Assembly (NCBI GenBank): GCA_964482225.1
Contig: CAYZWT010000008.1
Span: forward strand, 70,750-134,749
DNA length: 64,000 nt
Source: UBA1429 sp964482225
GTDB taxonomy: Bacteria > Chloroflexota > Anaerolineae > UBA1429
Direction: 5' to 3'
The notes under the pieces are model-generated. The model searched no databases, was not told the origin of the DNA, and saw only the letters and a program-made list of their open reading frames with translations. This document shows, one piece after another, positions 25,969 through 34,968 of this stretch (position 1 is the stretch's first letter; every line of letters begins with the position of its first letter). A program made the translations under genes and the position numbers.

Positions 25969-27195
25969 TTAGGGCATCAACTTTTTGATCATTGCGCGAA
26001 TCAACTGGAAAAACGTGCGCGGGTGCTGAACCAGAGGCAGATCCTCTCTATCGGCGGCCGCCTTCATGCCCCACAGCAGCAGGCCCACGGCGGTCGCATA
26101 GGCGGGGTTGCTGACCGCCTCCACCACGCCGTGCAGTCGGTGGGGCACCCCGATGCGCACCGGCATCTGGAGCTGGCGGCTGGCCACCTCGCGGATGCCG
26201 CGCAGGTCCGAGGTGCCGCCCGTCAGCACCACGCCCGCCGCCAACAGCTCCTCATATCCAGAGCGCCGGATATCGCGGGCGATGATGCCGAACATCTCTT
26301 CCACCCGCGCCTCTACGATCTCGCACAGCTCGCGCCGCGACACGGTGGCCAGACCCTCGTGCCCAAAGGACGAGAGCTCGATCATCTCGGCCTCATCCAC
26401 CTGAGCGGCCAGGGCATGGGCGTAGCGGATCTTGGCCTCCTCTGCGGCGACAAATGGCGTGCGCAGCAGCACGGCAATGTCGTTGGAGACGTGGTTGCCG
26501 CCCACATCAAAGACCATCGTCTCCCAGACGCTGCCGTCCAGATAGGTGGCCAGATCGGTGGTGCCGCCGCCCATGTCAATCAGCACCACGCCCATACGCC
26601 CCTCTTCCTCCGTCAGCACGGCCAGCGCCGAGGCCAGGGGCTGAAAGACCGAATCCACCACGCGGATGCCGTTCCGTTCGACGCACTGCTCCAGGTTTTG
26701 GATGCAGGTGGTGGAGCCCGTCACGATATGGGCTTCGACCTCCAGGCGAAAGCCCATCAGGCCGATGGGGTTCTTGATCCCCTCTTGCCCATCTATGATG
26801 TACTCGCGCGGGATGGTGTGCAGGATGCGGCGGTTGTGGGGCACGGCAATGGCCTCGGCATCCTCGAGCACACGCTGGATGTCCTCGCGATCCACCGGCC
26901 GGTCGCCCCGCCCGATGGACACGGCGCCCCGGCTGTTCTGTGAGGAGACATGGCTGCCGCTGATGCCCAGATACGCCTCGGAGATGGTGTAATGGGCCAT
27001 ATTCTGGGCCTTGCGCACGCTCTCCTCGATAGAGCGCGAGGCTACCTCGATATCGGTGATCACGCCCCTGCGAACGCCGCGCGAGGGGACCACGCCCATG
27101 CCGATCACGTTCAGCGGGCCGGAATCGCTGACGCGCCCGATCAAGGTACAGATCTTGGTAGATCCTACGTCAATGCCGGCGATGATGCGTTCCAC
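25969..27195 (-). CDS. ftsA: Cell-division protein FtsA
   Basis: A 408-aa actin-like ATPase that tethers FtsZ to the membrane. It has IAGIDVGSTKICTLIG (phosphate 1), the 1C subdomain, LIDMGGGTTDLATY (phosphate 2) and VVLTGGTSDLRGI. The C-terminal FFQLIRAMIKKLMP is the expected amphipathic membrane-targeting helix. It lies between ftsQ and ftsZ. Confidence 0.98.
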   Translation of the reverse strand: MERIIAGIDVGSTKICTLIGRVSDSGPLNVIGMGVVPSRGVRRGVITDIEVASRSIEESVRKAQNMAHYTISEAYLGISGSHVSSQNSRGAVSIGRGDRPVDREDIQRVLEDAEAIAVPHNRRILHTIPREYIIDGQEGIKNPIGLMGFRLEVEAHIVTGSTTCIQNLEQCVERNGIRVVDSVFQPLASALAVLTEEEGRMGVVLIDMGGGTTDLATYLDGSVWETMVFDVGGNHVSNDIAVLLRTPFVAAEEAKIRYAHALAAQVDEAEMIELSSFGHEGLATVSRRELCEIVEARVEEMFGIIARDIRRSGYEELLAAGVVLTGGTSDLRGIREVASRQLQMPVRIGVPHRLHGVVEAVSNPAYATAVGLLLWGMKAAADREDLPLVQHPRTFFQLIRAMIKKLMP

Positions 27196-27204
27196 CCTGC
27201 CCTC

Positions 27205-28002
27205 CTAACCTATCTCGATCTTGACTGCCGGCCGCTGCTCGTTCTTGAGATCAATAAACACCACCCGGCTCCCGCGCGCTGCCAGGGTCTCGGTCAGCTC
27301 TTGCAGCAGCAGCGCCTTTTGCGCTGCGTTGCCGCCCATCCCCAGGTAGACCGGCCAGCCCTCGGCGGTGATGAGGATCAGGCCATCCTCCAGCGTAAAC
27401 TCGAAATCGCGCGCGTCAGGCAGCGCGCGGCTCATCTCGGCCGCGAACGCCCAGGGGATGCCGACAATATACTGGTCCGGCTCCGTCTCCAGGGCGCGGC
27501 GGTCGTGCACGGCGGGCAACTCGCCCCGGCTGCGCGCGACGCCCAGCACGCGCCCCTCCGCATCCACCCACCAATAGCGGCCCTGGTTCTCCCAGAGGAG
27601 CAGGGCGTCCTTCTCGCTGACCTGGATATACACACGGTCGGGCAGGCGCGTTTGCACCCGGGCGCGGCTCAGGCAGCCCAGGGCATCCAGGATGCGCGCC
27701 TCGGCCTGGCGCGTGTTCAGCATAAAGATCGGCCTCCCCAGCGCGTCGGCATGGGCCTCGATCTCTTCGACGGGCGCCAGGCTGGCCCCCACCACGCTCA
27801 CCTGGGCCACCCGAAAGCGCGCATCGCCCAGGAACCGCCCGATAAAGAGCAGGGCCAGCCCGAGCAGCAGCAAACTCCCCACCCAGCTCTTGTCGCGGCT
27901 GCCGGTATCCACGCCGCGCACCCCGCGCGCGCCGAGGGTTGGCCCCTGTTGCTCCAGTCTTTGCCGCGAACGCGGCGCTCGCTGCCAGGCTCGCCTTGCC
28001 AT
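27205..28002 (-). CDS. ftsQ: Division protein FtsQ/DivIB
   Basis: A 265-aa bitopic protein. A basic cytoplasmic N-terminus of about 38 residues is followed by one transmembrane helix (WVGSLLLLGLALLFIGRFLG), a POTRA domain (FRVAQVSVVGASLAPVEEI) and a beta domain with YIQVSEKDALLLWENQGRYW. It bridges early and late divisome proteins with FtsL and the FtsB analogue. Position between ddl and ftsA is canonical; AGGAA lies before the ATG. Confidence 0.93.
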   Translation of the reverse strand: MARRAWQRAPRSRQRLEQQGPTLGARGVRGVDTGSRDKSWVGSLLLLGLALLFIGRFLGDARFRVAQVSVVGASLAPVEEIEAHADALGRPIFMLNTRQAEARILDALGCLSRARVQTRLPDRVYIQVSEKDALLLWENQGRYWWVDAEGRVLGVARSRGELPAVHDRRALETEPDQYIVGIPWAFAAEMSRALPDARDFEFTLEDGLILITAEGWPVYLGMGGNAAQKALLLQELTETLAARGSRVVFIDLKNEQRPAVKIEIG

Positions 28003-28010
28003 GCTTGTTC

Positions 28011-29135
28011 CTAATGGTCGAATTCGTAACGCGTCTGCGTGGCGCGCTTGTCCTCGCGCCGCTCGATTGCCAGGGCAATGAGTCTATCCAGCAGTTCGGG
28101 ATAGGGCACGCCGCTGGCCTCCCAAAGCTTGGGATACATGCTGATGGCGGTAAAGCCGGGGATGGTGTTCAGTTCGTTCACATAGATGCGCCCCGTGCCC
28201 CGCTCTAGAAAGAAATCCGCCCGCGCCATGCCTGCGCAATCAATGGCGCGGAACGCCCGCACCGCCAGGTCCTGCACCTGCCGCGTCTGCTCCGCCGTCA
28301 GGCGCGCCGGGATCTGCAGCTCGGAATCCTCGTCAACGTACTTGGCGGAATAGTCATAGAACTCGTGGCAGGGGATCACCTCCCCCGGCACCGAGGCGAT
28401 GGGATCGTCGTTGCCCAGTACGCTGCACTCGATCTCGCGGGCATCAATGGCCGCTTCCACCAGGAGCTTGCGATCAAAGCGGGCTGCCAGGTCCAGCCCG
28501 CGCGCCAGTTCCTCGCGGTCGTGGGCCTTGGAAACCCCCACGCTGGATCCGGCGTTGGCCGGTTTGAGGAACACCGGGTAATCAAAGCGCGCCTCGATCT
28601 CGGCCAGCACGGCCTCGGGCGCCTCATGCCAACGGCTGCGCAGCACGGCCAGGTACGCTACCACGGGCAGCCCGTTGGCCGCGAGCACCGCCTTTTGGAT
28701 CACCTTGTCCAGCCCCACGGCGGAGCCCAGGACGTCGGCCCCCACATAGGCCAGATCGGCCAGCTCCAGCAAGCCCTGGATGGTGCCATCCTCGCCATAG
28801 GTGCCGTGCAGCACGGGGAACACCACGTCCACCACGGGAAAGCGCGCGTGCGACGCGCCCGGCACCAGCTCGCGCCCCTGGGCGGTCACCAGGGCTGTCT
28901 CACGATCCCCGGCCTTGGCCTCCTCCTCTTGGGGCTCGGGGCCGCCCGCGCTCAAGAGGGCCATCGGGTCGCCCGCCGTGATCCAGCGCCCGGTCCGGTC
29001 TATGCCCACGGGAAGGATCTCGTACTTGTTCTTGTCCAGCGCGCCCATGACCGAGCGCGCCGAGGCCAACGAGACCTCGTGCTCGCCGGACTTGCCGCCA
29101 AAGAGCACCGCGACGCGGATCTTTTTTGTCGTCAC
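28011..29135 (-). CDS. ddl: D-alanine--D-alanine ligase
   Basis: A 374-aa ATP-grasp ligase making D-Ala-D-Ala for peptidoglycan. Conserved segments: VAVLFGGKSGEHEVSLASA, FPVLHGTYGEDGTIQGLLEL, FLKPANAGSSVGVSK, EIECSVLGNDDP and VNELNTIPGFTAISMYP. The start is GTG 29135, with GGGAGG about 6 nt upstream and a GTGA overlap with murB. The Tyr/Ser region is of the normal D-Ala-D-Ala type (SMYPKLW), with no sign of D-lactate specificity. Confidence 0.97.
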   Translation of the reverse strand: MTTKKIRVAVLFGGKSGEHEVSLASARSVMGALDKNKYEILPVGIDRTGRWITAGDPMALLSAGGPEPQEEEAKAGDRETALVTAQGRELVPGASHARFPVVDVVFPVLHGTYGEDGTIQGLLELADLAYVGADVLGSAVGLDKVIQKAVLAANGLPVVAYLAVLRSRWHEAPEAVLAEIEARFDYPVFLKPANAGSSVGVSKAHDREELARGLDLAARFDRKLLVEAAIDAREIECSVLGNDDPIASVPGEVIPCHEFYDYSAKYVDEDSELQIPARLTAEQTRQVQDLAVRAFRAIDCAGMARADFFLERGTGRIYVNELNTIPGFTAISMYPKLWEASGVPYPELLDRLIALAIERREDKRATQTRYEFDH

Positions 29136-30103
29136 TCCCGTCCTCCCGTGGGCGCCATCTCGGCAGCGGCCTCTGTGTGCCATTCGCCGATGAACTCGAT
29201 CTCGGGTTCCAGCCGTTGGCCGAGTTCGCGCCAGACGCGCTCTTGCACGATCTCCATTAGGCGCGCGATATCCCGGGCCGTCGCGCCGCCGCAATTCATC
29301 AAAAAGTTGGCATGTATGGGCGAGACCTGGGCGGCGCCCACCGACAGGCCCTTGAGCCCGGCCTGCTCGATTAGGAACCCGGCCGGGTACTGGTCTGTGC
29401 GCTTGAACATGCTGCCGGCGCAGGCGCCCTGGGGCGTGCGCGCCTGCCGCTGCTCTGTCACCTGCTCGGCGCGGGCCGCCAACGCCGCTGCGTCGCCCGG
29501 TCGCAACCGCATCACCGCCTCCAGCACGATGGGGCGTTCTCCATCGGGGTTGCTCCGCTTGAGGGCGCTGGTGCGATAGCCAAAGCCCAAGGCTCCCGGC
29601 TCGACGCGCTGCACCTGTCCATCAGGAGTCAACAGCGTCGCCTCCTCAATGACATCCGCCATATAGCCGCCATAGGCGCCTGCGTTGCCCACCACGGCCC
29701 CGCCGATCGTGCCGGGAATGCCGACGCCCCATTCGAGGCCCTCCCACCCCTGGGCGACGGTGTGCCGCGCCAGTTCGCGTAGCAAGACCCCGGCATCGGC
29801 TGCGACGCGCCCCTCGGCGTCTAGGGCAAAGGCGCGGCACTCGTTCAGGATCACCAGGCCGCGAATGCCCGCATCCGCGACCAGGATGTTGGTGCCGCTG
29901 CCCAGGACGGTGCAGGGCGCATCCAGAGAGCGCGCCAGGCGCACCCAGGCCACCAGCTCGGCCACGCTCTCGGCAGCGATGAGCAGATCGGCGGGGCCGC
30001 CCACCTGGAACGACGTGTGGGCCGACATGGGTTCGTTTCGCAAAAGCCGCTGGCCATAGCCCTCTGCCCGCAGCGCAGCCTCGAGATGTTGCAGGGCGCT
30101 CAT
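29132..30103 (-). CDS. murB: UDP-N-acetylenolpyruvoylglucosamine reductase MurB
   Basis: A 323-aa FAD enzyme reducing UDP-GlcNAc-enolpyruvate to UDP-MurNAc. It has HTSFQVGGPADLLIAA, VLGSGTNILV, WGVGIPGTIGGAVVGNAGAY, CAGSMFKR with the catalytic serine, and IHANFLMNCGGATARD. The ATG at 30103 overlaps the murC stop (ATGA), which fixes the start against longer upstream options. Confidence 0.97.
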   Translation of the reverse strand: MSALQHLEAALRAEGYGQRLLRNEPMSAHTSFQVGGPADLLIAAESVAELVAWVRLARSLDAPCTVLGSGTNILVADAGIRGLVILNECRAFALDAEGRVAADAGVLLRELARHTVAQGWEGLEWGVGIPGTIGGAVVGNAGAYGGYMADVIEEATLLTPDGQVQRVEPGALGFGYRTSALKRSNPDGERPIVLEAVMRLRPGDAAALAARAEQVTEQRQARTPQGACAGSMFKRTDQYPAGFLIEQAGLKGLSVGAAQVSPIHANFLMNCGGATARDIARLMEIVQERVWRELGQRLEPEIEFIGEWHTEAAAEMAPTGGRE

Positions 30104-31500
30104 GCCTCTCGCTCCCCCAGCGCCGCCAGCACGCGCTCGCCGACTAGATATCCATTGCCTGCCCCCAGGGTGAGCAATACGTCTCCCGCACATAGGGTCT
30201 CTAGCAGGAACTGCTCGACCTGCTCCAGTGCGCCCAGATGGCGGATGGCGCGATGCTGTAACGCCGATACAAGGCTTTGGGCGTCCACCGTGGGGCGTTC
30301 TTTGGCCCGCGCCGCATAGATATCGGTCACGATGACCTGATCGGCGGCGTCCATGCAACCGGCGAACTGGCCCAAGAGGGTCTGGGTGCGGCTATAGGTG
30401 TGGGGCTGAAGCACCGCCCAGATGCGGCGCGCGCCGTACCTATCCCGCGCGGCGGCCAGGGTGGCTGCGATCTCGGTGGGGTGGTGGGCATAGTCATCCA
30501 CCACCGTAACGCCGCCGCGCTCGCCCTTGAGCTCGAAACGGCGCAACACGCCTTGAAAGCTGCCCAGCGCCTCTGCCGCCTGCTGCGGCGCAACGCCGCA
30601 TGCCTGGGCCACCAAAAGCGCCGCCGTGGCGTTCAGGGCGTTGTGGGCGCCGGGCAAGCGCAGGCTGGCGCGCGCCCAAAGGCTCCCCCGGTGCATGACG
30701 GCCAGGTCCTCGCCGCCCTGCGCGTTGGGCCGCGCCTCGGACGTGACATAATCGCAAGCGGGCCCACGGCCATAGGTGACAACGGGCGGCAACGCGCCTG
30801 CCATCTCGGCCAGCAGGCGTTGCACCTGCTCGCCATCGGCGCAGGCGACCAGCAGACCCCCAGGCCGTATGCGCCGCACAAACGCGACAAAGGCCGCGCG
30901 CATATCGTCGAGATCGGCGTAGCAATCGGGGTGGTCCATCTCGATGCTGGTGATGACCGCCACCTGAGGCGTCAGGCCGTGGAACATGCGCCCATACTCG
31001 TCCGCCTCGATGACGAAATGCTCGCCCGAGCCGGCCCTGGCGTTGACGCCCCACCCGGCCAGGATGCCCCCGACGATAAAGCTGGGGTCGAGGCCGGCGG
31101 CCTGCAAAATGTGCGCCACCATGCCCGAGGTGGTGGTCTTGCCGTGGGTGCCCGCCACCGCCAGGCAGCGGTAGCCATCCAGCAGCAGGTGCAGGAACCC
31201 CTGGCGCTCCATCACCGGAATGCCCCGGGCGCGCGCCGCCTGAACCTCGGGGTTGCCCTCGGGGATGGCCGAAGAGACCACCACCAGGTCTGCATCGCCC
31301 ACCTGCTCGGCGGCGTGCCCGATGAATACGCGGATGCCCTGTTGCGACAGCGCATCGGTCAGGGCCGAGGCGCCTACGTCTGAGCCGGACACACGGTAGC
31401 CGCGCGCGGCGAGCACCTGGGCAATGGCCGAAAGGCCGATGCCACCGATGCCCACCAGATGGATGCGCTGCCCGGCGCTTTGGCTAACCTGCCGATTCAC
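30100..31500 (-). CDS. murC: UDP-N-acetylmuramate--L-alanine ligase MurC
   Basis: A 466-aa Mur ligase adding L-Ala to UDP-MurNAc. The N-terminal domain has HLVGIGGIGLSAIAQVL, the ATP loop VAGTHGKTTTSG (117-124), SIEMDHPDCY, GAHNALNATAAL and DDYAHHPTEI. The start is GTG 31500. It is separated from murG by two CvpA-like genes instead of the common murG-murC adjacency. Confidence 0.97.
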   Translation of the reverse strand: MNRQVSQSAGQRIHLVGIGGIGLSAIAQVLAARGYRVSGSDVGASALTDALSQQGIRVFIGHAAEQVGDADLVVVSSAIPEGNPEVQAARARGIPVMERQGFLHLLLDGYRCLAVAGTHGKTTTSGMVAHILQAAGLDPSFIVGGILAGWGVNARAGSGEHFVIEADEYGRMFHGLTPQVAVITSIEMDHPDCYADLDDMRAAFVAFVRRIRPGGLLVACADGEQVQRLLAEMAGALPPVVTYGRGPACDYVTSEARPNAQGGEDLAVMHRGSLWARASLRLPGAHNALNATAALLVAQACGVAPQQAAEALGSFQGVLRRFELKGERGGVTVVDDYAHHPTEIAATLAAARDRYGARRIWAVLQPHTYSRTQTLLGQFAGCMDAADQVIVTDIYAARAKERPTVDAQSLVSALQHRAIRHLGALEQVEQFLLETLCAGDVLLTLGAGNGYLVGERVLAALGEREA

Positions 31501-31512
31501 ACAAACCCCCCA

Positions 31513-32073
31513 CTATCGGATCACGCGGGCGATGATGAGCACCGCCGCAAGATACAGGAGCAGACTCTGGCCCAGGAGAAACGGTTGGCCCAGGAACGTG
31601 ATGGGCAGGAAATCCACCAGCGACTTGGCCAGATCAGAGAGCTGCTCGGACGAGAAACCCATCCAGCGGATGGCGTAATCCCACTTGTGCAGATAATACC
31701 AGACCGAGCCGGCGATCAAATAGCCGTTGAACGCGCCGATCAGCAGGCCCAGGCCGCTGCCCAACGCGCCGTGAGGGCCATCCCCGCCAAAGGCGAGGGT
31801 CTCTCCGGCATAGGAGATGAACGCCACCACCAGGATCACGATGACAAAGAGCAGCGTCTGAGCGGCGCCCTGGTTCTGGGCCTGCACCAGCCCATTGCCC
31901 AACGCCATCACCTTGCCGACCCCTTGGTCCAAGAAAGGCTCAAAGGTATCCAACACAAAGAGCGCAAACATCATCACCGTGGTGACGCCTAGCTCGCGCA
32001 TAAAGCCGCGCACCAAGCCAATGAGCGCGAAAACAAAGACCAGCACCCCAAAGAACAGCTCAATGGGCGCCAC
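31513..32073 (-). CDS. CvpA-like membrane protein (dcw cluster, copy B)
   Basis: A 186-aa protein with about five hydrophobic helices. The N-terminal GVLVFVFALIGLVRGFMREL matches the CvpA family pattern, and LGLLIGAFNGYLIAGSVWYYL is near the middle. CvpA-type proteins are linked to cell-envelope homeostasis and purine-operon-associated colicin V production, but biochemistry is unknown. It starts at GTG 32073 behind GGAGGAG. It is a paralogue of the next upstream gene (shared GLxRGxxREL and LGLxIGxFNG), and both lie between murG and murC, pointing to wall synthesis or division. Confidence 0.78.
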   Translation of the reverse strand: MAPIELFFGVLVFVFALIGLVRGFMRELGVTTVMMFALFVLDTFEPFLDQGVGKVMALGNGLVQAQNQGAAQTLLFVIVILVVAFISYAGETLAFGGDGPHGALGSGLGLLIGAFNGYLIAGSVWYYLHKWDYAIRWMGFSSEQLSDLAKSLVDFLPITFLGQPFLLGQSLLLYLAAVLIIARVIR

Positions 32074-32082
32074 AGCTCCTCC

Positions 32083-32700
32083 TCACTCCCGCCGTCGCGT
32101 GCGTCCCGAGGCGCTATACAGGCCAAAGGCAATCATAACAAAGATGAACAGGATCCCCAACTGAGCCAGGAACTCGGGATTGACCATGGTCTGCTGGACC
32201 TCGCCCGTGGGGATCTCGATCAGCGTCTTGGGCTCGGGAAAGATGATGGGCAGCAGGAAATAGGTGATCCCAAACCCATTGAACAGGCCGATAAAAAGGC
32301 CAAGGAGTCTGGGCATGAGCCCGAAAGGAACCGGCCCGAAACGCTGCCCCATAAAATACCCCAGCAAGACGATGACGGCAAACACAGCGACCTTGAGGGC
32401 CTCTTGGCTTGCGTGCGACTCGATCAGGCCCGGTTCGCCTCGGATCTCCTGCCACTTGGCGCCCGGGTCCTCGGCGCTCATGCCGCCTTGCCGCACGAAT
32501 GTGAACATTTTGTAGTAGCGGTTCACCGGCGCGGCCAGCGTGCCGCTGGATGCACCCACGACGACCACTGCCAGGATAATGGCCAACGATGCATACAACT
32601 CGCGCCGCACGCCGCGCGTCAGGCCGATAAAGCCAAAGATGCCGAGCATCAAGCCCATGGCCACGTACTGGTTCAGGGTCCACGTCACCACGTCACTCAT
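32083..32700 (-). CDS. CvpA-like membrane protein (dcw cluster, copy A)
   Basis: A 205-aa protein with about five hydrophobic helices: MGLMLGIFGFIGLTRGVRRE, YASLAIILAVVVVGAS, VAVFAVIVLLGYFMG, LLGLFIGLFNGFGITYFLL and LGILFIFVMIAFGLY. The RG-x-x-REL and LGL-IG-FNG segments align with the downstream gene, so the two arose by tandem duplication. An extracytoplasmic loop of about 45 residues follows the second helix. ATG 32700 overlaps the end of murG by 8 nt, so it is coupled to murG. Function unknown. Confidence 0.72.
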   Translation of the reverse strand: MSDVVTWTLNQYVAMGLMLGIFGFIGLTRGVRRELYASLAIILAVVVVGASSGTLAAPVNRYYKMFTFVRQGGMSAEDPGAKWQEIRGEPGLIESHASQEALKVAVFAVIVLLGYFMGQRFGPVPFGLMPRLLGLFIGLFNGFGITYFLLPIIFPEPKTLIEIPTGEVQQTMVNPEFLAQLGILFIFVMIAFGLYSASGRTRRRE

Positions 32701-33811
32701 GGCTGTATCCTTTCGCCAGATCTGCCAGCAACGAGGCCAGGCGCTCGGCGCCGTCATCCACCGACAGTTGCCGCGCCGCCTCAGACATGCGCGCCAGGCG
32801 CGAGGGATCGTTCAACAGCGCGGCTACGGTCTCGGCGAAATCTGCGGCCAGCGCATCATCCTCTAGCACCGCCGCTGCGCCTCGCTCTGCGAGATAATCG
32901 GCGTTGGGGTGCTGGAACTGCCCTGCGTGGGGCAGCGGCACCAGCACGGCGGGAAGCCCAACCGCGGGGAACTCACCCAGCGTGGCCGCGCCCGCGCGAG
33001 CGACGACCAGGTCCGCCGACGCCAGCGCAGCGACCATCTCGTCGTGCAGGTAGGCCGCCAGGTGGTACTCGGCCTGTAGAGCCTCCGGCAGACGCGCACG
33101 ACGCGCCTGAAGCGCCTCATGGTCCAGGGGGCCGCTGATGTGCACCACCTGGGCCAGGGCCAGCAGGCCCTCCAGATCGCGGTTGACGGCCATGTTGATC
33201 GAATGCGCGCCGCTGCTGCCGCCCAGGATGAGCAACACGGGCCGACCGCTGCCCAGCCCCAGGCGGCGCCGCGCCTCAAAGCGGTTGGCGGTCAAGAGGC
33301 CGCGCCGCACCGGATAGCCTGTGACGGAGACCCTTTCCGGCGGGAAAAAGCGGGCTACCTGCTCGACGGTGACGGCGATGCACGTGGCAAAGCGCGAGAG
33401 CACGCGGACCGCCAGCCCTGGCTCCATATCGGGCAGATAGATCAAGACGGGTCGCTTGCTGAGCCAGGCCGCCACAACCAGAGGCGCCGTGACATAACCG
33501 CCGGTGGCAAAGACGGCTGCGGCCTGCCACCGGCGCAGCAGGCGTCTCCCCTGCCAAATGCCCCGTGCGAGCCGCGCCAGGCTCTGCAGAATGGCCCACG
33601 GCCCGCGCCCGCGCAAGGCGCCGGCGGCGATGGGCAAATAGGCGAGCCCCTGGCGCTCGATGATGTCGCGTTCCATGCCCTCGTTGCGCCCCACCCAGGC
33701 GATGCCCTCGGCCTCGATGCCGTAGCCGGGATCGCTCCGCAACCGCTCGATCACCGACAGGGCGGGGTACACATGCCCGCCGGTGCCGCCGCCCGTGAAT
33801 AGCACTCTCAT
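32693..33811 (-). CDS. murG: Lipid II synthase MurG
   Basis: A 372-aa GT28 glycosyltransferase adding GlcNAc to lipid I at the inner membrane face. It has VLFTGGGTGGHVYPALSVIE, VGRNEGMERDIIER, GGYVTAPLVVAAWL, LILGGSSGAHSINMAV and ADLVVARAGAATLGEFPAVG. ATG 33811 overlaps the ftsW stop (ATGA). Confidence 0.97.
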   Translation of the reverse strand: MRVLFTGGGTGGHVYPALSVIERLRSDPGYGIEAEGIAWVGRNEGMERDIIERQGLAYLPIAAGALRGRGPWAILQSLARLARGIWQGRRLLRRWQAAAVFATGGYVTAPLVVAAWLSKRPVLIYLPDMEPGLAVRVLSRFATCIAVTVEQVARFFPPERVSVTGYPVRRGLLTANRFEARRRLGLGSGRPVLLILGGSSGAHSINMAVNRDLEGLLALAQVVHISGPLDHEALQARRARLPEALQAEYHLAAYLHDEMVAALASADLVVARAGAATLGEFPAVGLPAVLVPLPHAGQFQHPNADYLAERGAAAVLEDDALAADFAETVAALLNDPSRLARMSEAARQLSVDDGAERLASLLADLAKGYSHE

Positions 33812-34956
33812 GGCCTGTTTCCCCGAGGCGCGTCCGGGCCGGCGCGCGAGATGTTCAACAGGATCCCTACCGAGGCCAGGGTAGTCACCAGGGACGAGCC
33901 CCCATAGCTGATCAGGGGCAGCACGGTGCCTGTGACGGGCACCGAGTCGGTGGCGACGGCCACACTCAGGATGGCCTGAAAGACCACCCATGAGACGATG
34001 CCCACCGCCAGCAGGCGCCCATACATATCCGGCGCGCGCCTGGCGACCTGGAGCCCGCGCCACAGCCAGAGCCCATACAGGACGATCACGGCAAGGGCGC
34101 CTACAAAGCCCAGTTCTTCGGCGATGATCGAATAGATGAAATCGGTGTGGGTCACACGGCCCAGGTACAGTTTCTGCTGGCTTTGGCCGAGCCCCACCCC
34201 CATAAAGCCGCCGGAAGAGAGCGCCTGTAGGGCCTGGATCATCTGATAGCCCGCGTTGGCCGGGTCGCTCATGGGGCCGGCCAGCCAGACATCGAGGCGC
34301 TCACGCCCATAGCCCAGCGCCAGCACCGGGATGAGGATGATCAGCGAGCCGACGAGCAACAGCAGCACAAAGTGCTTCATCTCGGCGCCGGCCACAAAGA
34401 ATACCGCCGTAGCCGTCGCCACCAGGAGCACGGAGGTCGAGATATCGGGTTGCAGGGCGATCAGCCCCGCCATGATACCCAATAGAACGGTAAAAGGCCA
34501 GGTGCCCATGCTAAAGCTGTGCAGTTGCTTGACGTTGGCTTCGAGCCAAATGGCGATATAGATCAGGGCGCCCATTTTGGCAAACTCGGAGGGCTGGATC
34601 GAGCCATAGAGCACCACGCTGCCACCCTCGCCGCCGCGCACCATCTGCACCCAGCGCCCGAGCAGGGCCATGACGGCCAACACGGCCACGGTGCCGACCA
34701 GGATGGGGAGGGCCAGGCGCCTGTAATAGCGATAGTCAATGGCCCAGCAGCAGAGCAGGGCCAACAGGCCGAGCCCCGCAAAGCGGAGCTGGCGCACCAG
34801 GTAATAGGCGGGCCCGGTCACATCGATCCACCCGACCATGTGCAGGTGAAAGGTCGCGCTATACACCATCACCAGCCCAAAGAGCAGCAAGGCCAGGGCG
34901 ATGATCAGCACCCCCCAGTCGGTCCGTCCCAAGCGTCGCGTCAAGCTCCTTAGCAT
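33808..34956 (-). CDS. ftsW: SEDS peptidoglycan polymerase FtsW
   Basis: A 382-aa SEDS glycosyltransferase with about ten transmembrane helices that polymerises septal lipid II with FtsI. It has GSIQPSEFAKMGALIYIA, LIALQPDISTSVLL, GGFMGVGLGQSQQKL, THTDFIYSIIAEELGFVGAL and the C-terminal LPLISYGGSSLVTTLASVGI. Position between murD and murG supports FtsW rather than RodA. Confidence 0.97.
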   Translation of the reverse strand: MLRSLTRRLGRTDWGVLIIALALLLFGLVMVYSATFHLHMVGWIDVTGPAYYLVRQLRFAGLGLLALLCCWAIDYRYYRRLALPILVGTVAVLAVMALLGRWVQMVRGGEGGSVVLYGSIQPSEFAKMGALIYIAIWLEANVKQLHSFSMGTWPFTVLLGIMAGLIALQPDISTSVLLVATATAVFFVAGAEMKHFVLLLLVGSLIILIPVLALGYGRERLDVWLAGPMSDPANAGYQMIQALQALSSGGFMGVGLGQSQQKLYLGRVTHTDFIYSIIAEELGFVGALAVIVLYGLWLWRGLQVARRAPDMYGRLLAVGIVSWVVFQAILSVAVATDSVPVTGTVLPLISYGGSSLVTTLASVGILLNISRAGPDAPRGNRP

Positions 34957-34968
34957 GGTATTCTCTCG

